Assembly: GCF_019925205.1 (NCBI RefSeq)
Contig: NC_083564.1
Coordinates: 12,591,491 to 12,655,490, forward strand
Reading direction: 5' to 3'
DNA: 64,000 bases
DNA from: Metopolophium dirhodum
Lineage: Eukaryota > Arthropoda > Insecta > Hemiptera > Aphididae
Position 1 is the stretch's first letter. Each line of letters begins with the position of its first letter. Below, one piece after another: positions 49,498 to 62,835 of the stretch. Below the pieces are notes generated by a model. It saw only the letters and a list, made by a program, of their open reading frames with translations, was not told where the DNA came from and made no database searches. Position numbers and translations under genes: made by a program.

Positions 49498-52189
49498 TAA
49501 ATAAAATAAAGGTAAATACTTACGTCGTATTAGTTACGCCGTGTACTTGCACTGCGCTGTCATCATTCTTATTATTGTAGCCCATATATATATTATTATT
49601 ACTCGTGTGTTTATGAATGTTGGCGAGTGTACATCTAGACTATTCGCGGGCACTCTGCTGCGTAGACATCTGCCGATGATTATTTTATTGTATTATATTA
49701 TATCTACAGAACTTAACGAAGTCATAAAGTAATAATATATCTTAACATACTGACGTCGTATATGAATATGCGGAATACCGGTATACGTCCGTATTATTAT
49801 TATCATTTTTTTTTATCAATTATATTATTATAATGTCGTTGGCTGCACCTGAAGTTTTGATCGGGGTCGGTTAAACCCTTCTATCTCTCTCTCTGTCTCT
49901 CTCTCTCTATTTAAAACGTAGGAACACTTCTTTTTATCTAATGCGCCGTAGTACTATAGCCATCTTTTGATCGTCCCGCTACAATTATAAAAAAAAAACC
50001 TTTATATATACGATATACCCATGTCCCGTATTTTATTACACGACCATCGATTAATCGCGTTTATGGCTCGTAAAATTCAACTATATATGCAATAATTCAT
50101 GACATTCGTCCTGCAGCGTTGGCATCTTGGAAATCATATTTCAACATAATATTATAATTATCATTGTTATTTTTTTAAGTGGCAGAAATCAAAACACGGT
50201 TCTACATACCAAAGAAATAAATAATTTACTAGGTACCTATACAGGCAATATAGTATATATAGGTGCATGTTATTATATTATAATAAGTATGTATATGCTA
50301 TATGCGTATATATAGTATCTGAAATCAAATATTTTAATATCCCGTTTTGATTTTAGCAATCGACGTTTATATGGCCATCGAATATTTATATGGAGGGTCA
50401 GAAGAAGAGAGAAAATGCGAATATAATAATAATATGGCGTACATACCTATCCGTTGTTTTATACTTTTAAACATTGACGAGGTACGTCACGTAATTATAA
50501 AATAATGTACATTGTACGATCGCAATTCGTGATCCAAAACTGTGTACCGATAAAAAACTAAACCAGTTATCACTTTTCACCCACGACTTTAACCTAATGG
50601 ATTGTGTACGAAACGCGACATTGTGCATATTTTTATGCAGTTCAATATAGTTTGTAGTTTTGACAAACAAAACTGTTTTTTACCTATATAATATATAATA
50701 GATAGGTATGTTTATTAAATACTCATCAGGCTATGGCTTTTGCGGAGTGTGCTGTTAGTGTTAAACGTAAATATCTTCTAAAACAAACATTGTTGTTTTT
50801 GTAGCTTTATATAATTCGATCCAACGTGAGTTTTTTTTTATGTAGGTATGATATTATTATTAAAATTGAATATTAAATGCCTATTTACATTATAATTTAT
50901 GACCTATATGAATTTGACTTTTTTAAATTTTGGTTGACTTGGCATAATTTATGTAATAAATAAATACAGTAGTTTATTATTATTTATTATATATATGCTT
51001 GTCGTAGTTTACTCGAGACAGTTAACAACGTGAATTGATAAGACACGATAACACGATAATGTAGAAAGACGGAATTTTGCATATTACAAACTTTACAATA
51101 TATCAGTCCGCATATAGACGGATAGACAGACGTATTGTATTATATATACTTATACATACGCATTAATGCAAGGTCATTTCAAGAACTTTAAAACCGAAAA
51201 AGAAATTTGATTCGATGCGTGCACCGCACGTAGGTACCCGTCTAATATTATAAAACGTCATTCGATGCGTAACCAGCTGCGACGACGGTTGTTTAAACTA
51301 TCCGCGGTGTCGCCGCCAGGTAATTGATTTTTTAAACTAAACTATATTTTCCTTATAATATATTAAAACCCGTAGCCGTCATGCACCTGGCCACCGGGAA
51401 GCAGAGAAGTGCAAACGTGTAGTATTTTTTTGCTAACAACAGACCAAATAATTATTGTCATCGATAAATAAATTGTTCCAACTTGAACGCCGATTAAATT
51501 GTTGGAAAATGTTGATATCCCATTGATCGTTAACTATACGGAATTTCCACACTCGTGACAAAACGAAAGGCGATGTGATATATATATGTCGTTGACGAGT
51601 GGTGAGTAACGATGATTACTGCAGATAAGTATAGGGTTAGAATGTTTATGATCCTAAAATGTATGCAAATATGCACAAAAATGAAAAAATATCAAAGTAT
51701 GTCCTTAGAAAAAATCAATTAATATGACATTACAAAATCCATTGATAAAATATTGAATTAACTTGAGGCCAACATTGATTTTTCACTTTTTAATTAATTC
51801 TAAAAAAAAACAATTTCTATATTAAAATTGATTTGAATAAAGTGAATTTTTTTGAGGTTTTCAAATAACAACTTACGTTGGTTGTCAAGTAACAATTTTA
51901 TGTAAGATAAAAAACTTCATTCATCAGAATTCATAGGTGGATATTGAAATGTATACCTATGTCGCTCATGACTCCCTTACACGTCAAATCACATATTTTA
52001 ATATAGTAGTTATTCATAATATTACATATTTTCATATACATTTGTAACCTTTGAATAATAATAATAATAGGTTATTGTTGTTAAAGACGACAGAAATGAA
52101 AAAACTAAAATAAAAGTTCCCCTCAACGTGGTCTAAACGCCAATTAAAAAATACGTATAGCAAAAATGACCACGGGGGATACGACACCC
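49498..52189. other. Long non-coding stretch
   Basis: No supported gene. A CT-rich run lies at about 49880-49910. A GC-richer patch at 51215-51420 includes GCCGCCAG|GTAATT, a possible splice donor without a supported exon. Confidence 0.55.
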
Positions 52190-53880
52190 AAATCCTACCT
52201 TCCGTTATTACGTCACTGGGTGGTAGGAGTGGGAGGAGTTATATAAAATATACAAAATATTCAACCCGGCGGCGGTGGCGACTTGGGAAAATCTCATGCA
52301 CACGCTATAGAGTCTGCTACCGCTCGTGGGGGTTGAAGGGCTTGTGCCTTTGTGGACCGCTAGAAGGTATTAGGGTGACGGTGAGTGAGTGGGCGAGTTC
52401 GTATTTCGTAATCTCCGATTGCACCTCTTTTCCAATAGCGACATCGTACCTGCGGTGCCGGGGAAGTGCTATAATACAATATGTATCAATTATTTTTAAT
52501 TACACTTTTATATACATGCACAGACAGACGGACGGACGATTGGAAAGTTTTGCCGCACCGTCAGTTGCTATATAGCTGTCATGTATACTCGGATATAATA
52601 TCCGCGTGCGATCACACTAGTTGATTGTACACAATCTATAATAGTATAGATACCACTTACCAGGTACTTATATGGCTGTATATATAAAATGTATATTGTT
52701 ACGTAATAACGATTTTCGAGTCTCCTGTCGGCGGTCGAGATGTACACCGCAGAGTTACCAAAGTGTAATTTTTCGTTGTTATTATTATCAACACATACAC
52801 ATACCTATTATAATATAATATAAACACGTGTGAGAGTACCCAATGTGTCTATGACACTGTCGGGTCGGTGTGCCACGGGGAGGGTGCGGGGGTGGAGGGA
52901 GGGGCGGAAAACAAAACCGGATCCGTAGCGGCGGTATGCGCCACGATGACGACGCGATGACCATCCCGACCAGAGAGACGTCTGTCAAAGCCGATCGGTA
53001 TGCGCGGGCGGAGTTGTTTGTCGACGCCGTTATAGTAAGTCGCGCGCCGAGGGAAAAAAACACACACCGAACGAGGAGGAATATATATATATAATAATAA
53101 TAATATTATATATACAGGCATATATAGAAAATAAATAAACAGAAAAAGACAAGGAAGGTAAGATAAAAAAAAATAAAAAAAAGTAAAAAACAGTCGAAAG
53201 AAGAAGAAGAAGAACAAACTGGTTTTTGTGCTCGTAGATACAACACACACACACCACGTATAGGTACGTACGCAGACTCACATATTATATACACCCGCGC
53301 ACCGCAACGTGGGAACCGAAATTAAAAAAATCGTATATAGCCGTCGGTGGTCGCATCGTCGTCGTCGTCGTAGTCGTCGTCATCGCCGGGCCATCGGGTT
53401 GCTTGCGACATTCGGAAGAATGTGGCGGCGTGCGTTTTTGTGTGGCTTCTGTACCCGGAGACGTTTGTTTCGTATATTCACTGAGTACTGACACACACAC
53501 ACACACTCACACACTCGCGTATATAATATAGGCACCGGCGCGTGTTTATATACCAACATTTATGTACCGCGCGTTGACCGGTTGTTGACATCATGGGCGG
53601 TCCCCCGGGGAGTTTCGAATAGGACGTCGCGGTGTCCCGTAAAGAGAACCGTGTACCAGGTAGGTAATACGAAGTCTTTGGGGTTAGAGCCTAGAGGTCC
53701 TTGGCCCGCGCAGAGGGTACATACGTGAAGGCCGCCGGAACGAGGTAAGACTCCCGACAACGGGGGCGACGACAGCGATAATAACATAGCGCGCGGGGGA
53801 GTGCCCGTCGTGTGCATATATAATATTATTATTATTACATAAGTTTACGTAAATTATGTCTATTATGTGCGAGGACAATA
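52190..53880. other. Largest CpG-rich block; no gene assigned
   Basis: GC and CpG rise strongly over 52260-53800. It holds a GTCGTCGTCGTCGTCGTAGT CGTCGTC run near 53356, a purine-rich tract AAAAAAGTAAAAAACAG...GAAGAAGAAGAAG near 53175-53212, and a CA run near 53491-53514. Frames of 60-133 codons exist on both strands but are low-complexity and mutually overlapping. The most likely reading is a promoter plus 5' untranslated exon of an unidentified gene. Confidence 0.35.
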
Positions 53881-56800
53881 AATTATGTATTATTGTTGTG
53901 TTCGAACGCTACGCCGGAAACGGAAACGCGAGTTTCGCATATTACATTGTAATGAAATTAATAATATATTTGGTATTATATAATCATATTATATTCAGAT
54001 GTTTATACAATTAGAGGAGGTATACGCTCTATATTCGATTAAAAAAAAAACCGTTTTGGGATAATAATATAATGTATATACAATTATAATAAACATTTTC
54101 GGCCGTTCGGGTGTCTGGTGTACAATAATAAAACTATTATCATAATGTAACTACATTATTACAAAATTTAAACATGCTTGTTACATGGAACTTTATTTAT
54201 ATATGGATTTAAATAAACCCCCACACAATATGCATTTTAAAACCACAAAATGTATCAATCACTACAGAAATTAGAAATTTAATAATAGGTACTTATCTTG
54301 TCTTATTTATTTTCAGAATAGGCCTACCTACCTACTAGATCTTTCTAGATACCTACTAAATCCTTCGAATTCTAAGAAACTATCGTGAAGCATAATATGT
54401 ATTCTCAGAAATGTTCGTGGGCTTTAAATTGTATTGGAAACTTTTGTTTGAACTAAGCTAGAGCTTTTTAAACTTCAACCACAAGTATACGTGCCCGATA
54501 CGCCTATATAATATATAAACACGTAAGTATAATATTACACTGATATTTTCTTCAGAAATCTGCTCAAAATCGTTGAAAGCAATTATTTTTATCATGATCT
54601 ATGCACACAACGCATATATGTTGTGCATAAAAAAAAAAAGTTAAATAGACGACGCCCTGAATTTAGTATGCAAATCACCTGCTATATCCATAACTTTAAA
54701 ATAATATACTTTAATTAATATTATACCAGTTTGCTATGATTAGCTATCATAATATATGATATTGCGTTTACAACCAATAGGAGAGTTATTTATTAATTTA
54801 ACCAGTGTCGTGTACTATAAGAGCGGCGTTTGCAGAGGGTTATAAGACCCCTTTGGCCATTCCATATCATAATAATATAATAATAAATTAATAATATCGA
54901 ATAGGCAAAAATAGTTTTTTAATCTGTGGGGAATAGTTTTGGCTGGCGGAGTATGGACATAAATCCATTATATGGAATATTAACATAGATATGTTTTTGG
55001 GCGGGATTTTTTTTCTAACTGATTTTCGCTTGGCTGTTATTATTGTTTATATTTTATCTTTTAACATTTTAACCGCGGATTCAGCGAACTACTGTAAATA
55101 TATATAAATGTACACTATATTATGTAGGTATAGTAGAATATATATAAACGTATAACTATGACCCTTAGTTACGTCACTGAGTTTAATAATATAGTTTAAT
55201 AATAGTTTATGTAATCAGACCCCACCTACTAACACACATAGAACTTTTTTTTTAAATGATTACTAGCCTTATTCACATTAAACAAACGGTACTTCTAACG
55301 AATATCGTAGGTTTATTGTTTTTTGATTTTCAGGGCACTCGAGTCCGGGTTTAGTTGAAAATGCTGAGCCTATTAAGCAATAAGCCAATTGCGCCTAAAA
55401 CAACATTTTTATTTTAGGGTAAGTATACCAATATTGCGCTCCTTATATATTTTACGGTCATTATACCAATAATTGCGCTCTTTATTTATACCATCAATAT
55501 AGTAATATTATGTACTTGCATTTTAATTTAATTTTAAGCTTTATACTTATGTATATAATACCATATTATATAATAATAATTTATATAAATATTATACGAT
55601 AACATGAGTGTAAGAAGGTCTTGGTCAGATATGCCCCCTTCCCCCTATGAAACTGTGGCAAAGAACCGCAGCCGAATACGATTTCGTACATTTATTTACT
55701 CAGCAGCAGCTGATAGGTATATGCCTTTTAACGTATCAGAGATAATTTTCTCGACAATTCAAACGCAGTGGCTAAAAAGGTGCGGCGGTAATATCATAAT
55801 ATTATATCTGTATTATTATTATTGGCTTGTTGTGTATATCGTCGACGTCTTTTTTTATTTTTTATCTCTCCTCCTCGTCCTCGATCATTCAAAAGGTGAT
55901 AATTTTTTTACGTTTTCTTCATTAACGGTATACGTATACGTACGTGCATATTATATAATACATACTATTATTATTGTGTGTGTTGTGTATGCAAATTAAG
56001 TCGGATGTTCTCTAAATACCCCTAATGTTCATTAGCATAACACTCGGGTTGCCAATATAATAATAATAATATTCAAGAAAGGCACGCAGAAGTACATTAC
56101 TTTTTATTATCTAATACGGTTGGACACGGACATTATTATTATTATTATTATTATTTATATATGTATATAGGTATATAGGTATATATTATATAGCTGGTGT
56201 ACAAGTTCTCCGGGTTGCAAGTTATGGCCGCCGGTGTTCGTAGAATACAATATTTACTACAATCTTCTCTGACGTCGTTTATTTATATTCGCATAAAACA
56301 ATAGATGATTTATTTAGCATTTCGAGTACATTATTACGGTGTTTTATCGGCACATTAACAACAAAATTAAAAATATCGCATTTTATTAAGTATAATTTAA
56401 AGCAACTATATATTAATATTTAATTATAACCGGGACCATTGCGAGTGATGTGTAATACGATTAAAACGACTAATGAATTAATATTATATTATTTGCATTT
56501 GCATTGCAGTGTTATTCACGTATTTTATTACACATATATATCCGTAAATACCGTTTTGTATCCGTCCGACGTTATAATAATATAATTTGTAGCTTTCTAA
56601 CGACTGTTGAAACGGCAGAGATGGGCGCTGATTGAATCCATGGTTGGTTAAGATATACAAAAGATAAAATTCAGTAATGCTCGACGGCGCCTGCGTATGG
56701 ACCGTTTGAATGAAAAGAGACGGTCTGTAGAAAAACTATATGATCCACATAGTACGTTTAATTGATACGGTTTTACTAACGAACGATGAAAAAAAATAAG

Positions 56801-57767
56801 ACGATCGGTGCTTGTTTTGTAGTTTTGTACACAGAAGATGACATTTACGGTTTCCGTAGACTCAGTGGCGGCGTGAACTATTATTCTAGGTATTCATTTT
56901 CTACAACGCGGTATCTTAATATAAAATTCCTCATCTTTCTTGTGGATGTTTGGGTGGTGGTGCAGGGGGTGCGTGGTCACCGCGGTTATAAATTATATTT
57001 ATCCAAGAATTAAATCATCATGTAAATAGGTAAGTACTTACATTTGTAGATATTATGAAATTATATGAATATTGTTTTATTTCGCTAGGTGAAAAATAAC
57101 CATTCAAGTGTATAAAGCTCCTATAGCAGTTTAAGGCTTAACGTTTATAATTTAATTGAACTCAATAATATTGGTTAATACCTCATTTTGTTTTTTTATA
57201 CAAAAAATTCAATTTTATATTGTTTACTAAAAATATGTGTACACTGTACGTGTACAAAATATTATAATTATTCAAATCTGAGCGATTTGAGGAAAAATGT
57301 TTTGTCAAGTACTTGTTATTTTTAATGATATTATATCGTGCTGAATTCATGTCCCCCTCAAATTTGTAACTATGTTTACATCTATGATAGGTATTTACAC
57401 TAGACGAATTAGGGAAGTATGTCAACTATTTACATTTTTACATCAATCCGTAAATAGAAAATTATTTTTGTAATGAATATAGCCATATCCATTCAGAATG
57501 CACTTTTTTAGCAAATTTAACAAGTTTTTATATTTGTTTGGTGTTTGATATTTTGTAAATTTACCTATTTAAAATGCTTCATCTCGATGTTGGGAACATC
57601 GCAGAATATTATTGATGTACACTGCAGATAATATATTGTAAGATTTTATTCAATAATTATTCTAAAATAATAAGTTTTTATTATTCATATTGTAATTTTG
57701 TTTTTTTTCCATATAGGTACCCTATTTAATATATATTTTGTATGACGTGTTAATCTTTATATATTAG
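53881..57767. other. Long non-coding stretch
   Basis: No supported gene. A patch at 55380-55480 repeats CCAATTGCGC-like words three times. An (ATT)n run lies at about 56133-56153. A 131-codon frame at 55604-55999 becomes a translated ATT/TAT repeat in its second half and is not called. Confidence 0.5.
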
Positions 57768-59107
57768 ATTCTGAGTGAAGCGATGAATGTATTGATTTTA
57801 CAATGTTTTTTTTTTTTTATTTTTTTTTATTTTTTTGTGTCTGTCATCACCTTATATGGCAGTAAAAGTGCTTGGATTTTATTCAACAGTAAATTTTCTG
57901 ATAGGAAAGTGAATCTAGTTGGTACTTTGAGGGGTCAAAAGTAAAAATTTCTCAGTAGTTTACAAACGCGACGTGAAAAACAAAAGAAAAATTAAGAAAT
58001 AACGGGAATTTTTACGCAAAATCTGTTTTTGAGAAAATCGATTTTGGTTTTTGGTGCAACTCTAAAACAAATGACCATAGAAACCTACATGACATTTTGA
58101 CTGAATGTTTGTATTAGCATTTTCTATACACCATAACATTTTCCAAATATTTTGACTTATTTTGAGCTGTTTACGGACATTTTCAGTTTCCATTTTTTTT
58201 AGTTTTTTTTTCTATAAATATCAATACAATTTTATCTGTTGGGTAAAAGAGCTTGAAAATTTAATAGAAGGCTCCTAAGTTATTATTTCAAAGGCAGATG
58301 AAAAAAATTAAAAATCCTTAGTCACAGTTTTTATTTATAAGCATTTAAAATTCAAATATTGACAAAATACTGAAAAATCACGAAAATTAGCAAATTATTT
58401 TGAGTTGAGAAATCATAAAAATTTTTCTTTTTAAATCTAAGATTTGAAAATTTAATACAAGATTATCCATAAGTTTGTCTACCTTTATCAAAAAAAAAAT
58501 GTCTACAAGAACGTTAAATTAAATTTTTATGAGCGTTTGAAATTCATATTTTTACAACATTTAATATTCACTCGATATCTCATGTAGCGATTTTCTTATT
58601 TTGTTGTAATTAAAAAACGTATGACTTTAGATACTTGAAAATTTCACCGAATGTTTATATTAGCATTTTCTATACACCATAAAATTTTGAAAATATTTTG
58701 ACTCTTTTTGAGCGGTTTACGGACATTGTCAGTTTTCAATTTTTTTAGTTTTTTTTTCTATAAATATCAATAACATTTTATTTGTTGGGTTAAAAAGCGT
58801 GAAAATTTAATATAAGGCTTCTGATATATCGTTCTAATAGCACTTGAAAAATATTAAAAATACATAGGCACAATTTTTTTTTATAAGCATTTAAAGTCCA
58901 AATTTTGACAACATTTATCAAATTTATAATTTATTAATTATTTTGTAGTTAAAAATGTATTACATGTTTAACTTTTATGGCTAAGGATTGAAAATTTAAA
59001 ACAAGGCTCCACGTAAATAGGTTATATATAAATTACTTTATTCACAATAATATCATCAAATATACTTGGTAATTTCATAGGCCGACTGACCGTTTTCGCT
59101 CAGAATC
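57768..59107. mobile_element. 1.34-kb repeat element with duplicated internal module
   Basis: Left end GATTCTGAGTGAAGCGATGA and right end CGCTCAGAATC share an inverted GATTCTGAG..GCG. A module starting GAATGTTT.TATTAGCATTTT CTATACACCATAA occurs at 58103 and again at 58649 (546 bases apart), followed in both by TTTGAGC.GTTTACGGACATT, TTTTTTTCTATAAATATCAA and TTATAAGCATTTAAA. There is no open frame, so it is non-autonomous. From memory this resembles a repeat common in aphid genomes, but that is not verified. Confidence 0.6.
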
Positions 59108-60579
59108 GTTTTTCTTATACAATGATATTATATCATTGAATTCAAATTTAACACCATCCATTACAGTGACCCACTTGTAACCTACTGTACAGCAGAGCGA
59201 CTTCCACTTATTTTTAAATTAAAAGACATTTTGCGTAATCAAGTTGTAAATCGACGGACAGATTTAACAATCGTCAAACAGTTTTGAAAAAAACAACATT
59301 TTTATCATGTTATAAGCGTGACCAAGCAGGTACCTAAATCGGCATAATATTATATCAAATTCCATAGATACGTAGTAGGAACCCGTAAACGATAGACTGT
59401 ATTGTAAGAAATATACCATATCTGTGCACAACAAGAATATGTACTACAAGGAAACATGATAAAAAAAAATCGAGGGGAAGAAGACATCCATTGAAAGCAC
59501 TACCTTTAATGTAACCGATAAACTAAAAAAATATATATAATATAATAACTGTAAAAAGCACATACGATTATACTGAAATTATACGTCATAATAATATGGC
59601 GATTGGTTTGACTGCAATTTATATCAGCCAATGAGCATTAAAACATTAAAGCATTAATGTATTACTATACAATCGGTTACGCTCTAATAATAGACATGAC
59701 TGAAAAAAATATAAAAAAAACTATACCTAAATTTTTTTACACCACTTTCGCATTCAAGTTGTCCAGTAAATGTAAATGTATTTTAACCACCATGTCTATA
59801 CATCTCGAATCACAAATTTTAATTTATGTAAATTACGATAACGCATCCTAACAACTGATGATCAATAATCAAACTATTTATGTATTATTAATTCTGCACA
59901 ATTTCAGATACTTGAAATAACTATCGTATTACAAAATAATAATATGACTGATTAAACAAAAAATGGTAATGGATTTCCAACAGCATAATTTATAGAATAG
60001 GTGGTACTAAAAACATTTTAAAAAAATATGTACTAAAATAATTTAAACAACGCCGGTCATTACTGAGCAATGAGTACCTATTAAAATGTATAATTATAAT
60101 GAATAATCATATATTCTATAAAACAAAACATACGTACTTCAACATGGCATTTGATATGAGTCCGGAGTCACAATAGCTCATTTGTTCCAAAACATTTTGA
60201 GAGATTATTCAAATGTTCTATATTATTATATAAGTAAGTACCTATTGATGTTTTTGTATTTTAATATTAAATTATATTGTGTATAATGTATACGTCACTG
60301 CGACGGCATCACGGCGTTAGTATTTTCACGTATATTATACGAGTTAATATTATTTGATTAAAATTATTCAAGTGCGTTTATTTCATACGAAATACTATAC
60401 AAATGACGAGTGGGAATTTATTATACAAAAAATCGTCTCGATCAAATACATGACAATTGTTGTGACCAACCGTCACTATGATTGTAATAAATTATAATAG
60501 TAGGAAGGTATTATAATATTATATACACCTATTAATTATTATATGCTATAGCTGATCCCCTGCATGGCGTTGCCCGTGA
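59108..60579. other. Non-coding AT-rich stretch
   Basis: The first 120 bases (CATCCATTACAGTGACCCAC, CTGTACAGCAGAGCGAC) may still belong to the preceding repeat. No gene. Confidence 0.5.
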
Positions 60580-60745
60580 CAAATTAAATGCCCTTGGATT
60601 TACACCTTCTTAAACTCTGTTAAATGTAAACTACACAAAATATTTTTTCAACACAACTATTTGGGTGGTTCTTACCAAGTAAATACAGGTCTATAATTAT
60701 ATCCAATTTTTATAATGATTATTTTACTTTCTGTAACCAATGGAA
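60580..60745 (+). repeat. Dispersed repeat, copy 1 (partner at 62836-63005 inverted)
   Basis: AAATGCCCTTGGATTTACAC, GTAAACT, ATTTGGGTGGTT, CAGGT and a terminal TGTAACC occur in the same order as in the reverse complement of 62836-63005. It is preceded by CTGCATGGCGTTGCCCGTGA. Element class unknown. Confidence 0.55.
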
Positions 60746-61300
60746 ATCTTATACAAATTAAAAAATATTCGTTTTTTGTATGCCAACAAATCCCTGTGTA
60801 AGCTCCTCTTTAAAATGCAAAAATTAAAAATTTGGTTTTGAGGTGCACATCTTCAGGTATATAAGATGTACCAAATGTCAGAACCATGAGTGTAATACAC
60901 TTGACTGTAGATCGATTAAACACACACACTCACACGCATTTCCTTTTATTATTATATATAGACAATATTGTAATACATTTTATCTGGCTAGAAGAATCAT
61001 GTATACTTCACACGTCGTCGTAAAACTGTAAAATATATTTATAATAATTGATAAACTATCCCGCAAGCGTTCTAGATTTTTAAACATTGTCCCCCTCCCC
61101 TCGTTTTTGGTGTGAGGCAGCACACACGACACACAATATCATATAACAATAATATATATTATAAAAAACGGTGAAATCGACGCCACGGCACTGCAGCAAT
61201 CACGCACAACAACCACTACTGGACATTCCAATTATAAAACATTTCGTATTATTCTTTTCGGATTAAAATACGATTACGGCGATATAGTAAAACGGATATG
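60746..61300. other. Non-coding stretch
   Basis: AT-rich, no gene recognised. A short CA run lies near 60921-60935. Confidence 0.5.
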
Positions 61301-61514
61301 CACTGTTACAACTGCTGTAGTTGTAGAGCCGTAGCCCGCAGGTTCGCGCCGTGCGTCGTCCGCTGCCACCGACTAACCAACCAACCAACCTAGCTACTAC
61401 CTGGTACCTACCTATATACCGCATCCTGCAGTTTTCTATTACTGACCTTTTTCTTTTTTTTTTCTATCATTATTATTTACTATTCTTCGCAATCCGGGCA
61501 ATTGCGAGCGCGCG

Positions 61515-61547
<33 letters not shown>

Positions 61548-62145
61548 GTACCTATTACATGCGCGCACACAAACCTGTCCACCGGCCGATTCCCTTATTC
61601 GACCAAAGTTCAATTTGTTCGTATCAATCAGTATCCCGTCGATCAGGCCCCGTTATAACACCTCCAATCTGTCTGAATCCATCGCCCTGTATACATGCGT
61701 ACCGTATACGTCTGCAGCACGCAGCAGTGCGTCCGCGTCGGGTATATACCTCGAACCTCCAACTGGGCACAGGCAGGTTATACGTATGTAATATTATGTG
61801 TATATAATAAAACGCATATATATATACCTACGTGATCTTCCGTATGGTCGCGTAGTCTCGGCGGCGGCGGCGGCCCGAACATGGCAATAAGCGCGGAAAC
61901 GAGAAGCGTTCGCGGCCGACGTCCCGAGACGGCGGCGACGGCTGCTGCAATAACAATAAAATAAAACGGTCCGTGGAATACTGAAAAAGAAAGAAGAAAA
62001 AAAGAGTCCTCCTCTACGACTGCGGTAAATAATTATATAAAACTTCGTGGGATTTTTTTTTTTTTCATCCGAAACAATATATAATATTCTGACGATGGCG
62101 ACGATACGACCAACGCGTATATAATATACGAGTAACTAGTATGAG
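61300..62145. other. CpG-rich block; no gene assigned
   Basis: High CpG around 61310-61380, 61560-61760 and 61850-61950 (for example GGCGGCGGCGGCGGCCCGAA). A 28-codon frame begins ATG at 61880 (MAISAETRSVRGRRPE...) but has no support beyond GC. A 146-codon frame at 61351-61791 runs through the CA repeat and is not credible. Likely promoter or leader region of an unknown gene. Confidence 0.35.
61508..61547. repeat. Compound (GC)n(AC)n microsatellite
   Basis: About eight alternating GC units run into about twelve AC units, an extended purine-pyrimidine alternation of the type able to adopt Z-DNA. Confidence 0.9.
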
Positions 62146-62388
62146 AGATATGCTGTGGAACCTATACTATATCGTAACAGTCGTATCTATTGTCGTTTCT
62201 TTATTTTCTGTCTAATCGTCACTGCGTTTCTCGTCATAATTTAGATAGGTACGCGAACTATACACACCACCTGTTGTACAACAGGATAGTCATCCGGACA
62301 ATAAATTTATGTATTATATATGTATAAAAACACAATAGTAACTCCGCTATCCATCCGTCTCGGCGTCTATTGTGTCTGTGTGTGTGTA
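62146..62388 (+). repeat. Segmental duplication, copy 1
   Basis: GTGGAACCTAT, TTCTTTATTTTCT.TCTAATCG, CTGCGTTTCTCG, ATAATTTAGATA, ACACCACCTGTTGTACA, GTCATCCGGACA and GCTATCC occur in the same order and orientation as in 63595-63837. GC-rich pieces and non-repetitive content make chance unlikely. Confidence 0.8.
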
Positions 62389-62820
62389 CAATCGATCCAC
62401 GGCATAGTCTATCGCACTAATGGCACAGACAAATAATTGGTACATATATGTAATCATATTTCCGAGGATGTGCACCTCGATGTCTGTTTTTTTAATTATG
62501 CATTTTAAGTAGGAAGGCCTCACATACAAATTTTTGGATCACGAAAAACGAATATTTTTTTGTTCGTGTAGAGGTGCCATTGGTTAGGTTGGGATTTTTT
62601 TCGGGGGAGGGGGGGGGGGCTGATCAACTTTTACACTTTTACACATTAAATACGTACTAGCACAGATAGATAGCTGAAAAGTGTTAATACTTAAAGTACA
62701 ATTCTAAATATTTCAAATACAATTTAAGACTTTTTGAGCGACTATCATTGACCATAAAAATAATTTTTAAATTTTCTTGACATATGGGGGGGGGGGCTGC
62801 GGCCCTCTCAGTCCATCCCC
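62389..62820. other. Spacer with G-rich tracts
   Basis: Contains poly-G tracts at about 62604-62619 and 62786-62796. No gene. Confidence 0.55.
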
Positions 62821-62834
62821 TGGCTACGCCACTC
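62821..62834. mobile_element. Right end of a hAT-type MITE related to 32575-32730
   Basis: CCCC followed by TGGCTACGCCACTC resembles the right terminus CCCCTGGATACGCCACTA at 32715-32730. The G-rich tract at about 62786 fits the subterminal GGGG blocks of such elements. A matching left end could not be fixed. Confidence 0.35.
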
Positions 62835-62835
62835 G

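Noticed and set aside
52849..53250. 133-codon open frame (-)
   Set aside because: Mostly a translation of A-rich tracts (poly F/L/Y) within the CpG-rich block, with competing frames on both strands.
53560..53817. 85-codon open frame (-)
   Set aside because: Open because of high GC. No domain, and an overlapping frame of similar length exists.
55604..55999. 131-codon open frame (+)
   Set aside because: The second half is a translation of ATT/TAT repeats (poly I/Y/V). The first 40 residues look less random but match no family I know.
61351..61791. 146-codon open frame (+)
   Set aside because: It runs through the GC/CA microsatellite (poly RA/HT translation), two frames over the repeat are equally open, and no domain is visible.
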